DNA of 64,000 nt from Sulfurimonas sp. HSL1-2 (GCF_039645565.1 NZ_CP147914.1:1237573-1301572); one strand, 5' to 3'. Shown: positions 7,702 through 16,798, counted from the stretch's first letter. A program made the numbers and translations. Notes: generated by a model from the sequence alone, not told the origin.

Positions 7702-8474
7702 TTATCGACACGCACATTCATCTCGACGATGAACGCTATGAAGAGGATCTCGAAGCGGTATTGGAACGTGCCGCAGAGCAGGGGGTTGAAGCACTGATCG
7801 TTCCGGGCGCGGACGCCGCCACCCTGCCGCGCGCCATCGCCATTGCCGAAGCACATGAAAACGTCTACTTCGCCGTCGGGATCCACCCCTACGACCTCGA
7901 AGGGTTTGACACCGCAGCTTTCGACGAGTTCCTTACGCATCCGAAGTGCGTTGCCGTCGGAGAGTGCGGGCTGGATTACTTTCGGCTTGAAGGCAGCGAA
8001 GCAGAGCAGGAAGCTGAGAAGCAGAAACAGGCCGAGATTTTCCGCGCCCAGATCCGGATCGCCCTGGCCTACGGTAAACCGCTCATTGTGCATATTCGTA
8101 ACGCCAGCCATGATGCCCGTGTAATCCTCGAGGAGGAGGGCGCGGCGAAAGTCGGTGGCGTACTGCACTGCTACAATGCCGACGAGGAGCTCCTCGTCCT
8201 TGCCGGTCAGAACTTCTACTACGGTATCGGCGGCGTGCTGACCTTTAAAAATGCACGCAAACTGGTACAGGTCCTGCCGAGTATCCCCAAAGAGCGGCTG
8301 CTCATCGAAACGGACGGCCCCTACCTGACGCCGCATCCACACCGTGGCGAACGCAATGAACCGGCCTATACGAAGCTGGTGGCACAGAAAATGGGTGAAC
8401 TGCTGGACATGCCCGCAGAGGCCGTCGAAACCCTGACAACAAAGAACGCATCACGCCTTTTCGGGATTTCCTAA
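7698..8474 (+). CDS. tatD: TatD family metal-dependent DNase
   Basis: A 258-residue amidohydrolase-fold hydrolase. Metal ligands visible: THIH near the N terminus (His6, His8), Glu in VGECGLDY (about 92), His in IVHIRNAS (about 131), His in VLHCYN (about 157) and Asp in IETDGPYLTPHPHRG (about 207). Last gene of the nadK-recN-tatD run; a new promoter follows. Likely 3'-5' exonuclease/DNase; the exact substrate is not settled for this family. Confidence 0.88.
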   Translation: MIIDTHIHLDDERYEEDLEAVLERAAEQGVEALIVPGADAATLPRAIAIAEAHENVYFAVGIHPYDLEGFDTAAFDEFLTHPKCVAVGECGLDYFRLEGSEAEQEAEKQKQAEIFRAQIRIALAYGKPLIVHIRNASHDARVILEEEGAAKVGGVLHCYNADEELLVLAGQNFYYGIGGVLTFKNARKLVQVLPSIPKERLLIETDGPYLTPHPHRGERNEPAYTKLVAQKMGELLDMPAEAVETLTTKNASRLFGIS

Positions 8475-8490
8475 CAACGTCTCACTATGC

Positions 8491-8496
8491 TATAAT
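8491..8496 (+). promoter_or_regulatory. -10 box of the mltD-mrdA envelope operon
   Basis: TATAAT about 25 bases before the mltD start, with GAGG ribosome site at 8509-8512. It heads a run of ten plus-strand genes without another intergenic gap. Confidence 0.55.
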
Positions 8497-8521
8497 AGGG
8501 CCCAAAAAGAGGTGGGTATTG

Positions 8522-9745
8522 GTGATCGGACGTATTTTTGCAGCTATTTTTTTGCTTCCGGCACTGCTTTTCGGGGCACTGACGTTTGAATCGAACTCGA
8601 ACCGGGAAGTCCAGATCGTACGGGCCTTCGACCTTCCGCTCTCTTTTCTCAACGACGCGAAACTCCAAAAAATCATCAGCAAAAAACGCAAAGAGTACCA
8701 GCGTCACGGCTTCTTTAAAAGCCTCGATCAGGCCTACCTGTTCATTCCCATGATCAAGGACTCCCTGGCCCACTCGGACGTTCCCGATGAGTTCCTCTTC
8801 CTCGCGATGGCCGAGTCCGGGTTTTCCATCGATGCCTACTCCCGTAAAAAGGCCTCCGGGCTCTGGCAGTTTATGCCGGAAACCGGGCGCATCTTCGGTC
8901 TGCAGATCAACGACTACGTCGACGAACGCAAAGACCTCCTCAAATCGACCAATGCCGCGCTTACCTATCTGGAGACCCTCCACGCGCGCTTCAACAAGTG
9001 GTACCTTGCCGCCATCGCCTACAACTGCGGGGAAGGGCGCCTTTTCAGGGCCATCAAGAAGGCGGGCACCGATGACATCAACGTGCTGCTCGACGAGAAG
9101 AAGCGCTACCTCCCCAGAGAGAGCCGCAACTACATCCGCAAGATCGTGGCGCTGACGCTGCTGGCGGCCGACGAGGACTTTATGATCAACCAGGAGTACG
9201 CCTACCTGCTCAACCGTGCAAACGCCTACTCCATCGCCCAGGTCGAAGTGGCCCGCGGCGAACGCATCAGCCGTGTCGCCAAGCTGATCAATATGCCGAC
9301 GTACAAGCTGGCATCGCTCAACCGTCATCTCAACTATGATTTCGTCCCGCCCCATGACAAAAAATACACGATCTACATCCCCTACGTCAAACTGAACGAG
9401 TTCCGTCAGAACTACAAGCCAGCACCCCTGGAGACGTTTTACATGCTGCACAGCGTCGAATCGGGCGAAAACCTTTCACGTATCGGCAAGAAATACCGTG
9501 TCCCCTACAAGATGATCAAGGAGTTCAACCGGCTGCACTCCAATGTACTTCGTATCGGTCAGAAGCTTGTCATCCCTGTCTCCAAACCGCTGGACCTCAA
9601 AAACGGCAAGTACATCGTCAAGCGCGGCGACTCGCTCGAGGCGATCGCCCGCAATTTCGAAACGACCGTCTCCAGCCTGAAAAAGCTCAATAACCTCCAG
9701 GGGAACCTGATCCGTGTCGGTGACCGGCTGAGTATCTATGATTAA
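8522..9745 (+). CDS. mltD: membrane-bound lytic murein transglycosylase D-like, LysM repeats
   Basis: A roughly 407-residue exported muramidase-type enzyme that cleaves glycan strands to 1,6-anhydroMurNAc ends. Signal peptide (VIGRIFAAIFLLPALLFG), SLT domain with catalytic Glu in MAESGFSIDAYSRK (about 100) and SGLWQFMPETGR, then two LysM modules at about 303-350 and 360-407 that bind peptidoglycan. TTG at 8519 and GTG at 8522 are both usable with the same GAGG; I prefer GTG. It overlaps rlpA by 8 bases. Confidence 0.9.
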   Translation: MIGRIFAAIFLLPALLFGALTFESNSNREVQIVRAFDLPLSFLNDAKLQKIISKKRKEYQRHGFFKSLDQAYLFIPMIKDSLAHSDVPDEFLFLAMAESGFSIDAYSRKKASGLWQFMPETGRIFGLQINDYVDERKDLLKSTNAALTYLETLHARFNKWYLAAIAYNCGEGRLFRAIKKAGTDDINVLLDEKKRYLPRESRNYIRKIVALTLLAADEDFMINQEYAYLLNRANAYSIAQVEVARGERISRVAKLINMPTYKLASLNRHLNYDFVPPHDKKYTIYIPYVKLNEFRQNYKPAPLETFYMLHSVESGENLSRIGKKYRVPYKMIKEFNRLHSNVLRIGQKLVIPVSKPLDLKNGKYIVKRGDSLEAIARNFETTVSSLKKLNNLQGNLIRVGDRLSIYD

Positions 9746-10529
9746 GCTGTTTCCTTTTCTGGCACTGGTCATCCTGATGGCCGGGTGCAGTACCCGTGGC
9801 GTGTCACCCCGTTCCGCGTATGAGGCACCGGCACCGGCCGTCGCCACCCGTACAACCCCAGCGGCATCGACCTACAAACACCCCACGATGCGGCCTTATA
9901 CGGTCAACGGACGCCGCTACTTCCCCACCGTCGTGCAGAAAGGCGACACCTTCGACGGAAGGGCCAGCTGGTACGGGCCCGACTTTCACGGCAAACTGAC
10001 CTCCAACGGCGAGCGCTACGATATGTATTCGGCCACCGCCGCGCACAAGACACTGCCGATGAACACCATCGTCCGCGTCACCAACAAACGCAACGGGCAG
10101 CAGACTGTCGTGCGGATCAACGACAGGGGCCCCTTCGTCGCATCGCGAATCATCGACCTCTCCAAAAAGGCGGCGACGGACCTGGATATGGTCGGGGCCG
10201 GGACAACGGACGTGCATCTTGAGGTGCTCGGTTTCGCCGGCAAGGGCGAACGCGTCATCCCGACGGAGGCAGCGCTGCGTGCGGGTCCGGCCGAGCAGAT
10301 CGTCACTGCCTTCTACATCCAGATCGGCGCCTTCCGGCGCTTCGAGGGGGCATCCATCACCCAGCAGAAATACAACGGGTTTGAAGGGTATAAAACGATC
10401 ATCAAGGATACTGAGTATAATAACGAAAGACTTTTCCGCGTCTGGCTCGGAAAGTTCAAAAGCGAGGCCGAAGCGCACGATTTTATTGCATCGTCACCCT
10501 TTGAGCACGCCTTTATCGTAAGGAAATAA
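9738..10529 (+). CDS. rlpA: RlpA-family septal lytic transglycosylase lipoprotein
   Basis: A 263-residue lipoprotein: lipobox LMAG-C with Cys17, a low-complexity Ala/Pro/Thr linker, the double-psi beta-barrel (about 70-165; GRASWYGPDFHGKLTSNGE, catalytic-type Asp in INDRGPF) and a C-terminal SPOR domain (about 190-263) that binds denuded glycan at division septa. RlpA enzymes cleave naked glycan strands, complementing MltD encoded just upstream. Start overlaps mltD; hisB follows after 2 bases. Confidence 0.9.
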   Translation: MIKLFPFLALVILMAGCSTRGVSPRSAYEAPAPAVATRTTPAASTYKHPTMRPYTVNGRRYFPTVVQKGDTFDGRASWYGPDFHGKLTSNGERYDMYSATAAHKTLPMNTIVRVTNKRNGQQTVVRINDRGPFVASRIIDLSKKAATDLDMVGAGTTDVHLEVLGFAGKGERVIPTEAALRAGPAEQIVTAFYIQIGAFRRFEGASITQQKYNGFEGYKTIIKDTEYNNERLFRVWLGKFKSEAEAHDFIASSPFEHAFIVRK

Positions 10530-10531
10530 GT

Positions 10532-11104
10532 ATGATCGTCAAAGAGCGCAATACCAAAGAGACGCAGATCCGTGTAGAGCTTGAACTCTACGGCGAAGGC
10601 AAAAGCAGCATCGACACCGGTGTGGGCTTTTTCGACCACATGCTCGAAGCTTTCTCTAAACACGCGCTGATCGATCTGAACGTCTCCTGTAAAGGCGACA
10701 CGCACATTGACGACCACCACAGCGTCGAAGATGTCGGCATCGTCATCGCCATGGCGCTGGCCGAAGCGATCTACCCGATCGAAAAGGTGGAGCGCTTCGG
10801 CAATGCCGTCGTCGTCATGGATGAAGCGAGCGTCAGCTGCGACATGGACCTGAGCAACCGCCCTTACCTCTATTACGACGTTCCCGTCAGCGGCAAGGTC
10901 GGAAATTTCGATACGGAGCTGGCCGAGGAGTTCTTCCGGGCCATCGTTTTCAACTCCCGTATTTGCGCCCATATCGTCATGCAGCGCGGTAAAAACCGCC
11001 ACCATGTCATCGAAGCGGCCTTCAAGGCCTTCGCCGTCGCGCTGCGCCGCGCGGTGACCCGCAACGAACGCGTCACCGTGCCGAGCACAAAGGGTGTTTT
11101 GTGA
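10532..11104 (+). CDS. hisB: imidazoleglycerol-phosphate dehydratase
   Basis: A 190-residue single-domain HisB (no phosphatase fusion) of histidine synthesis. Metal-binding repeats are visible: GVGFFDHMLEAFSKHA (about 30-45) and DDHHSVEDVGI (about 60-70), and the mirrored MDEA...HIVMQRGKNRHHVIEAAFKA. Ribosome site AAGGAAATAAG abuts the rlpA stop. It is an amino-acid gene inside an envelope operon; the stop overlaps kdsC by four bases. Confidence 0.95.
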   Translation: MIVKERNTKETQIRVELELYGEGKSSIDTGVGFFDHMLEAFSKHALIDLNVSCKGDTHIDDHHSVEDVGIVIAMALAEAIYPIEKVERFGNAVVVMDEASVSCDMDLSNRPYLYYDVPVSGKVGNFDTELAEEFFRAIVFNSRICAHIVMQRGKNRHHVIEAAFKAFAVALRRAVTRNERVTVPSTKGVL

Positions 11105-11598
11105 TCAAACTGCTCGTGCTGGACGTCGACGGCTGCCTGACCAACGGGCAGATCATCTACGGCGAAAGCGGGGAGGAGATCAAAGCTTTCAACGTCAAAG
11201 ACGGTCTGGCGATCAAAAGCTGGATGCGTCTCGGCCACGAGGTCGCCATCATTACAGGGCGCCGTTCGGGTATCGTCAAGCGCCGCGCCGATGAACTGGG
11301 GATCTTGCATCTCTACCAGGGCGTCAAGGACAAGCGCAAGCGTCTGGAAATGCTCTGCAGCGACCTTGACATCGAGGTGACGACTGAAGTGGCAGCCATC
11401 GGCGACGACCTGAACGACCTGCGAATGCTGGAACTGGCCGCGGTCTCCTTCGCACCCGCTGACGCGTCTTCTTACATCACCGGGCGCGTGGACCATGTCC
11501 TGGCGCGCCGGGGCGGCGAAGCGGCCGTACGGGAAATGATCGAAGCGTTGATGCGCCGCAACGGCGAGGAAGAAGCTTTCCTCGCGCAGTGGCAATGA
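11101..11598 (+). CDS. kdsC: 3-deoxy-D-manno-octulosonate 8-phosphate phosphatase
   Basis: A 165-residue HAD phosphatase (subclass C0, no cap) releasing Kdo from Kdo-8-P for LPS core. Motif I DVDGCLT (Asp8, Asp10), motif II ITGRRSG, and motif III/IV AAIGDDLNDLRML. GTG start overlaps the hisB stop. The adjacent lptC and lptA genes (LPS transport) support the KdsC rather than a general HAD assignment. Confidence 0.92.
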   Translation: MIKLLVLDVDGCLTNGQIIYGESGEEIKAFNVKDGLAIKSWMRLGHEVAIITGRRSGIVKRRADELGILHLYQGVKDKRKRLEMLCSDLDIEVTTEVAAIGDDLNDLRMLELAAVSFAPADASSYITGRVDHVLARRGGEAAVREMIEALMRRNGEEEAFLAQWQ

Positions 11599-12113
11599 GC
11601 GTCTCGACCTTTTACCTGCTCATCGGTGCGGTGCTGGGGAGCATCTTTTTCTTTTTCAAACCGCTGCAGGTCGATATCGCCACCCCAGGTGAATTGGCAC
11701 AGATTGAACTGGAGCATTTTACGGTTTACGAAGTCGCGGCTGACGGGGTCAAAACGATCCTCGCCGGCGCGCACGCATCACGCTTCCCCGACCGCTACGA
11801 GGTTGATGACCTTAACCTCACGGACCGCTCCGAGGGGCACGTCGAGACGATGCAGGCACGCAAAGGGATCTACAAAGAGCCGCTGATCTCCCTGGACGGG
11901 GATGTCCGTTTCCGGCGTGACGACGGCTACACCTTCGAAACGCAGAAGGCCGATTACAACCAGAGCTCCGGCGACGTGCGTGCCCCGGGCAGTTTCGTAC
12001 TGTGGCAGGCCGGTGACCGCGTCAACGGAAGGAACCTGTTCTACAACATTAAAAGCGGCGACATCGCCGCGAAAAAGATCGTCGGAGTTTATACCATGAA
12101 GGAGAAGATGTGA
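11595..12113 (+). CDS. lptC: LPS export protein LptC
   Basis: A 172-residue bitopic inner-membrane protein: N-terminal segment SVSTFYLLIGAVLGSIFFFF, then a periplasmic LptC/OstA-like beta-jellyroll that passes LPS from LptBFG to LptA. The ATGA overlap with the kdsC stop favours the ATG at 11595; a GTG at 11589 would add two residues. Followed, with a four-base overlap, by lptA, the usual order. Confidence 0.85.
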   Translation: MSVSTFYLLIGAVLGSIFFFFKPLQVDIATPGELAQIELEHFTVYEVAADGVKTILAGAHASRFPDRYEVDDLNLTDRSEGHVETMQARKGIYKEPLISLDGDVRFRRDDGYTFETQKADYNQSSGDVRAPGSFVLWQAGDRVNGRNLFYNIKSGDIAAKKIVGVYTMKEKM

Positions 12114-12589
12114 AGTCCGCTTTAGCCCTTATCGCCATCATTGCAGCGGCAGGGAGCCTCTGTGCAGCCGAGCAGCTCAAGATCGCTGCCGACGCTTTTA
12201 CGGCCAACGAGAAACAAGGGCGTTCGGTGTTCGAGGGGCATGTGCGCATCAAGATGGGGAGCGATGAACTCAATGCGTCGCGTGTCGAGGTTTATACCGC
12301 CGAAGATCGTACACCGACGAAGTATATCGCCAGCGGCGACGCCTCCTTTTTCCTCAAGGCCGACAACGGCGCGACGTACAGCGGTCGGGCGCAGAAGGTT
12401 ATCTACCTCCCGCTGAAAGAGCAGTACAGTTTCTACGGCGACGTGCACCTGATGCAGCACGATGAGCACAAGCAGATCGACGGCGAAGAGGTCGTCGTCA
12501 ATATCCAGGAGGGCACAGCCGCGGCCAGAGGGGCGGAGCGCCAGCCCGTCATCATGATCTTCAACCTGCCCGAGGAGAAAAAGAAGTGA
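12110..12589 (+). CDS. lptA: LPS transport periplasmic protein LptA
   Basis: A 159-residue periplasmic protein: signal peptide MKSALALIAIIAAAGSLCA-A, then an OstA-N/LptA fold (ADAFTANEKQGRSVFEGHV, DELNASRVEVYT, KYIASGDASFFL, GRAQKVIYLPLKEQYSFYGD). It forms the oligomeric bridge between LptC and LptD. GTG start placed directly behind AAGGAG at 12099-12104. Overlaps engB by four bases. Confidence 0.88.
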   Translation: MKSALALIAIIAAAGSLCAAEQLKIAADAFTANEKQGRSVFEGHVRIKMGSDELNASRVEVYTAEDRTPTKYIASGDASFFLKADNGATYSGRAQKVIYLPLKEQYSFYGDVHLMQHDEHKQIDGEEVVVNIQEGTAAARGAERQPVIMIFNLPEEKKK

Positions 12590-13209
12590 TCGAGGTCGTC
12601 GAAGCGCATTTCAACACCAGCGCCGCCAACATTTCCCAGTCTCCCGACAATGACACCGTCAACGAGATCGCCTTTATGGCACGCTCCAATGCGGGGAAAA
12701 GTTCGCTGCTCAACGCCCTTTGCAACCACAAGAACCTGGCCAAGGTCTCCGCGACGCCGGGCAAGACACGCCTGATCAACTACTTCGACGCGACCTTCAT
12801 GGACCGCGACAACCATGAAAAGCTTAATGCCCTGCTGGTGGACCTCCCGGGGTTCGGATACGCCAAAGTCTCCAAATCCCTCAAAAGCGACTGGGAAAAG
12901 AACCTTACAGACTTCATCACCCAGCGCGAACAGATCCGTGTCTTCGTACACCTTGTCGACGCCCGCCACCCCGACCTTCCCATCGATCGCTCCGTCGCCG
13001 ACTACCTCGAACAGATCCGCCGGCCGGGCCAAACGGTGCTACGCGTCTTTACGAAATCGGACAAGCTCAACCAGAAAGAGCTCGGCGCACTGCTGCGGGA
13101 CTACCCCGGCGCGTTGATTGTCTCCAGCAGCAAAAAGCGCGGTATCACAAAGCTGGCCGCGCGCCTTTACGATCTTCTCACCGGAACCGACGATGTCCAT
13201 CCACTTTAG
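12586..13209 (+). CDS. engB: ribosome biogenesis GTPase EngB/YsxC
   Basis: A 207-residue TRAFAC GTPase for 50S subunit assembly. G1 ARSNAGKSSLLNAL (about 28-41), G2 region ATPGKT, G3 DLPGFGYA, G4 TKSDK, G5 SSSKKRG. GTG start within the lptA stop. Its 3' end overlaps the next gene by 17 bases. Placement after lptA is common in Campylobacterota. Confidence 0.93.
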   Translation: MIEVVEAHFNTSAANISQSPDNDTVNEIAFMARSNAGKSSLLNALCNHKNLAKVSATPGKTRLINYFDATFMDRDNHEKLNALLVDLPGFGYAKVSKSLKSDWEKNLTDFITQREQIRVFVHLVDARHPDLPIDRSVADYLEQIRRPGQTVLRVFTKSDKLNQKELGALLRDYPGALIVSSSKKRGITKLAARLYDLLTGTDDVHPL

Positions 13210-13654
13210 AAAAGCGACGCTGGCCGATATCCCGGCCATGCAGCGCCTCGTAGCCCCCAAAGTCGAAGACGGTACCATCCTCGTGCGCAGCAACGATGAA
13301 CTGGCCACCAATATCCGCTCGTACATCCTCGCTTTTAACGGCGAACGCCTCATCGGCTTTACGGCGCTGCATGTGCATTCGCCGGAACTCGCCGAGATCC
13401 GCTCCCTGATCGTTGATGAACCCTACCGCAACCAGGGGATCGGGGCCGAACTCGTCAACCTCTCCATCGAAGAGGGGAAAAAACTGGGGCTCAAACGGGT
13501 ACTGGCACTCACCTATGCCGCCCGTTTCTTCGAAAAACTCTCCTTTTCCGAGATCCCCAAAGAGAGCCTGCCCGAGCATAAGATCTGGGCCGACTGCATC
13601 AAATGCAAGCACTTTCCGGTATGCAACGAAATCGCGCTGATCAAAACCCTCTGA
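13193..13654 (+). CDS. argA: short-type N-acetylglutamate synthase (GNAT)
   Basis: A 153-residue GNAT acetyltransferase. Acetyl-CoA loop in the EIRSLIVDEPYRNQGIGAEL region (Q/RxxGxG as NQGIGA) and the end IWADCIKCKHFPVCNEIALI, whose C-x-x-C...C pattern recurs in the short ArgA-like N-acetylglutamate synthases that replace long ArgA in several phyla. The likely reaction is acetylation of glutamate for arginine synthesis. The frame stays open to 13118, but the ATG at 13193 gives the family N terminus (MSIHFRKATLAD) and the smaller overlap with engB. Confidence 0.72.
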   Translation: MSIHFRKATLADIPAMQRLVAPKVEDGTILVRSNDELATNIRSYILAFNGERLIGFTALHVHSPELAEIRSLIVDEPYRNQGIGAELVNLSIEEGKKLGLKRVLALTYAARFFEKLSFSEIPKESLPEHKIWADCIKCKHFPVCNEIALIKTL

Positions 13655-14073
13655 CCTGGATTTTTTTCGCACTCCTCTTCGTACCGTACGAAGCGCTGAG
13701 CATGCACTATCTCTATCTGCCGCCGCTCTTCGGCGTCCTTTTTTTTCTCTATATCCGCGCGCTTGACAGGCACTCGTCCTTTGCCTTTTTCGTCATTGTC
13801 TCCCTGCTTGTCATCGCCGAAACCGCGAAAGGGTACCTGCTGCTCAGCACGCTCTTTTTCTACACCGTCAGCTATTTTCTCATCCTGCCGCGCATCAAGA
13901 GCATCGTCTCCTGCCATCTCTGCCTTAATGCCATTATCGTGCTGCTGGCCTATGTCGGTTACTGGGCCTTCACAGCGCTCTTTGCGAACATGTTTGCCCT
14001 TCCGCTGCCGCAGCTTGATTTCAAGGTCATCTTCTATATGATGATCGAGTTCTTCCTGGTGGGGCTGCTGTGA
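13621..14073 (+). CDS. small inner-membrane protein, MreD-like position
   Basis: About 150 residues with four to five hydrophobic helices (TWIFFALLFVPYEAL, YLPPLFGVLFFLYI, FAFFVIVSLLVIA, LNAIIVLLAYVGYWAF, FYMMIEFFLVGLL). It precedes and overlaps mrdA (PBP2) by four bases, the position mreD holds in many rod-shape operons, but identity to MreD is inferred from size, topology and context only. Starts at 13603 and 13621 are both possible and overlap argA; neither has a clear ribosome site, suggesting translational coupling. Confidence 0.6.
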   Translation: MQRNRADQNPLTWIFFALLFVPYEALSMHYLYLPPLFGVLFFLYIRALDRHSSFAFFVIVSLLVIAETAKGYLLLSTLFFYTVSYFLILPRIKSIVSCHLCLNAIIVLLAYVGYWAFTALFANMFALPLPQLDFKVIFYMMIEFFLVGLL

Positions 14074-15854
14074 GAACCCGTATCCTTATTGCCCTGTTCA
14101 TCTTTATCTGGGTCTCGCTGCTGAGCCGCGTCTACTACCTGAGCGTACACTCCAACCGCTACTACGAACAGCTTTCGACGGAAAACACCCTGAAAACGGA
14201 GCGTATCGCCCCGGTCCGCGGCGAGATCCTCGACCGAAACTTCAGACCGCTCGCCATCAACAAGCTGGGGTTCAAGATCGAGGTGATGCCGCACCTGAAC
14301 ACCCAGAAACGTCTCGAGAGCCTCCAGGACACCCTGGCGCGTATCCAGAAGCTTCTGCCGATGCTCGACGCGGAAAAGATGCTCAAGGTCTATAAGCAGA
14401 ACGACTCGCACTACAACCACCGTGAAATCGCCGTGGCAGACTTTATCTCCTACGAGGACATCCTGCCCGTCTACTCCGAGCTGAACCTGCTGGAAAACGT
14501 CAAGATCTCCCCGGCCCCGATGCGGTACTACCCCTACCAGAAGATCGCGGCGCACATTATCGGCTATACGGCGAAATCCAACCAGCAGGAGATCGAAAGC
14601 GATCCCGTCCTCAAGCTGACGGGCATCGTCGGGAAATCCGGGCTGGAGAAACAGTACAACACCTACCTCGAGGGGGTCCCGGGGGAGCGTACCGTGCAGA
14701 TGAACGCATTGAACGAGGAGATCTCCGTCCTCGAGACCCATAAACCGCTGGAAAACCGGAACCTTGTCCTGAGCGTCGACATGCGGCTGCAGCAGTACAT
14801 TACCAAAATGATGGAGGGGAACGCAGGTGCCGTGATCGTCATGAGCCTCGACGGCGAGATCCTCTCCGCGGGCAGTTACCCAGAATACAACCCCAACACC
14901 TTCGTATCGGGCATCTCGGCAAAAAAATGGAACGCGCTGATCAACGACCTGGATATGCCCTTTACCAACAAGATCGTCAACGGACTCTATCCCCCGGGCT
15001 CGACGATCAAGCCCTCGATCGGAATGATCTACCTCGACAGCGGCATCAGCCAGTGGTGGTACGTCACCTGCAGCGGGACGATGGAGCTGGGGAACCGGAA
15101 CTTCCGCTGCTGGAAGAGCTGGGGGCACGGCAAGACCGATTTGCACAAGGCGATCCGGGAGAGCTGCGACGACTATTTCTACAAAGGAAGCCTCAAGGTC
15201 GGGATCGAAAAGATCAGCGACGGGCTCAAAAACTTCGGTCTCGGCGATAAAACGGGTATAGACCTTCCCAACGAGTTCATCGGTACGATCCCCAACCGTG
15301 CCTGGAAGCGGGAACGCTACAACGAGCCGTGGTACATCGGGGAGACGCTCAATACCTCCATCGGGCAGGGGAGTGTGCTCGTCACGCCGCTGCAGATCGC
15401 CCAGAACACGGCGCTCATTGCCAGCGGGAGGCTGCCCCAGCCGCGGCTGGCCCGCATGATCGACAACAACCTGACCGAACCGGTCTACCGCGATGTCCTG
15501 ACCGCCAAGCAGAAAGCGGACCTCCCCATCATCCGCAGGGCGATGCGCCAGGTCTGCAGCCACCCCAAAGGCACCGCATCTTCGCAGATTACGACCAAGG
15601 TCGCCATCGCGGGCAAGACAGGGACCGCCCAGGTCATCGGGATCCCGCAGGCGACGAAAAAGCGCATCAAAGAGCAGGATATGGCCTACTATACACGTTC
15701 GCACGCCTGGCTGACGACCTACGGCCCCTACCGCCACCCGCAGTATGTCGTCACCGCGCTGATCGAGCACGGCGGACACGGGGCATCGGCTGCCGGCGAC
15801 ATCGTCTCCGGGATCTATGACAAACTTGTCGAGTTCGGCTATATCAAAAAGTAG
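14070..15854 (+). CDS. mrdA: penicillin-binding protein 2
   Basis: A 594-residue class B PBP, the elongasome transpeptidase that crosslinks lateral-wall peptidoglycan. One N-terminal membrane helix (about 4-24), pedestal domain with RGEILDRNFRPLA, and a transpeptidase domain with Ser in PPGSTIKPS (about 311), SCDDYF (about 364, the SxN position having Asp), and KTGTAQ (about 515). GTG start overlaps the preceding membrane gene. It closes the long envelope operon; the convergent antiporter gene ends 15 bases away. Confidence 0.93.
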   Translation: MRTRILIALFIFIWVSLLSRVYYLSVHSNRYYEQLSTENTLKTERIAPVRGEILDRNFRPLAINKLGFKIEVMPHLNTQKRLESLQDTLARIQKLLPMLDAEKMLKVYKQNDSHYNHREIAVADFISYEDILPVYSELNLLENVKISPAPMRYYPYQKIAAHIIGYTAKSNQQEIESDPVLKLTGIVGKSGLEKQYNTYLEGVPGERTVQMNALNEEISVLETHKPLENRNLVLSVDMRLQQYITKMMEGNAGAVIVMSLDGEILSAGSYPEYNPNTFVSGISAKKWNALINDLDMPFTNKIVNGLYPPGSTIKPSIGMIYLDSGISQWWYVTCSGTMELGNRNFRCWKSWGHGKTDLHKAIRESCDDYFYKGSLKVGIEKISDGLKNFGLGDKTGIDLPNEFIGTIPNRAWKRERYNEPWYIGETLNTSIGQGSVLVTPLQIAQNTALIASGRLPQPRLARMIDNNLTEPVYRDVLTAKQKADLPIIRRAMRQVCSHPKGTASSQITTKVAIAGKTGTAQVIGIPQATKKRIKEQDMAYYTRSHAWLTTYGPYRHPQYVVTALIEHGGHGASAAGDIVSGIYDKLVEFGYIKK

Positions 15855-15868
15855 AATGCGCCCCGGGA

Positions 15869-16798
15869 TCAGTGCCCGAGCGCGCTTTTGACGAAGAGGG
15901 CGAAGATCATCAGCAGGATGATCCCGCCGGCTTTGCTGTAGAGTTTGTTGGCAAGGACGAGGAGCAGGGCGAGGGAAGCGGCCATCATGATATAGATGTC
16001 GGCCAGGTTCGAACCGCTGATGGGCAGGGGACGGATCAGGGCCGCACCCCCGAGGACCATGGCGAAGTTCGCCACGTTCGAACCGATAATATTCCCGATG
16101 CTAAGATCCGCATTCCCTTTCTTCAGCGCGACCAGCGATACGACGAGCTCGGGCAGCGACGTCCCGAACGCGATCAGCAGAAGACCGATGACCCATTCGC
16201 TGACCCCGAGGCTTCGCGCGATCATACTGGCGCTTTCGACGACGAAGTGCGCACCGCCGATCGTCATCACGAAACCTGCAAGCAGCAGGGCGATCGTTTT
16301 CCCCCAGGCAAAGGCCTCTTTCTCCAGGCTCTCATCGATCTCTTCGGTCAGTTCCGCACCGTCCGTAGAGAAGAGGAAGTAGAGATAGGCCGCCATCAGC
16401 GTGACAAAGATCACCCCCTCGAAACGGCCGATGACACCGTCATAGGCCGCCAGGAAGTAGAGAATGACGGGGAAGAGGATCCAGGCGCTGTCGCGGTTGA
16501 AAAGGTCGCGGTCGGGGTTCATTTTTTTCGCCAGGACAAAGACCAGTCCCAGCACAAGGGTGATATTCATCGTCACGCTTCCGACGACGTTTGCGAGGGC
16601 CAATTCGGGTTTGGCATACCACGACGCCATCATGGATGCGGCCATCTCCGGAAGGGAGGTCCCGAACCCGACCAGGGTTGCACCGATGACGAAGTGGGAG
16701 ATGTTATAGTGCAGGGCGATCCGCTCGGATTCGCGAATGATAAAATCCGCCCCCCAGATCAGTGTAGCCATTGCGGCAACGAAAACAAGGTACTCCAT
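15869..16798 (-). CDS. calcium/sodium antiporter (CaCA family, YrbG-like)
   Basis: A 309-residue inner-membrane exchanger with about ten helices and the two inverted alpha-repeats: GATLVGFGTSLPEMAASM (about 42-59) and GLLLIAFGTSLPELVVSL (about 204-221), each containing the G-T-S-L-P-E ion-site motif. An acidic cytoplasmic loop (TDGAELTEEIDESLEKEA) separates the halves. It shares one base (TAATG) with ybeY upstream, so the two are probably co-transcribed. Confidence 0.88.
   Translation of the reverse strand: MEYLVFVAAMATLIWGADFIIRESERIALHYNISHFVIGATLVGFGTSLPEMAASMMASWYAKPELALANVVGSVTMNITLVLGLVFVLAKKMNPDRDLFNRDSAWILFPVILYFLAAYDGVIGRFEGVIFVTLMAAYLYFLFSTDGAELTEEIDESLEKEAFAWGKTIALLLAGFVMTIGGAHFVVESASMIARSLGVSEWVIGLLLIAFGTSLPELVVSLVALKKGNADLSIGNIIGSNVANFAMVLGGAALIRPLPISGSNLADIYIMMAASLALLLVLANKLYSKAGGIILLMIFALFVKSALGH

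Noticed and set aside
14034-15779. A 581-codon minus-strand frame opposite mrdA
   Set aside because: Low-complexity Asp/Val/Arg translation, no domain, fully inside the PBP2 gene.
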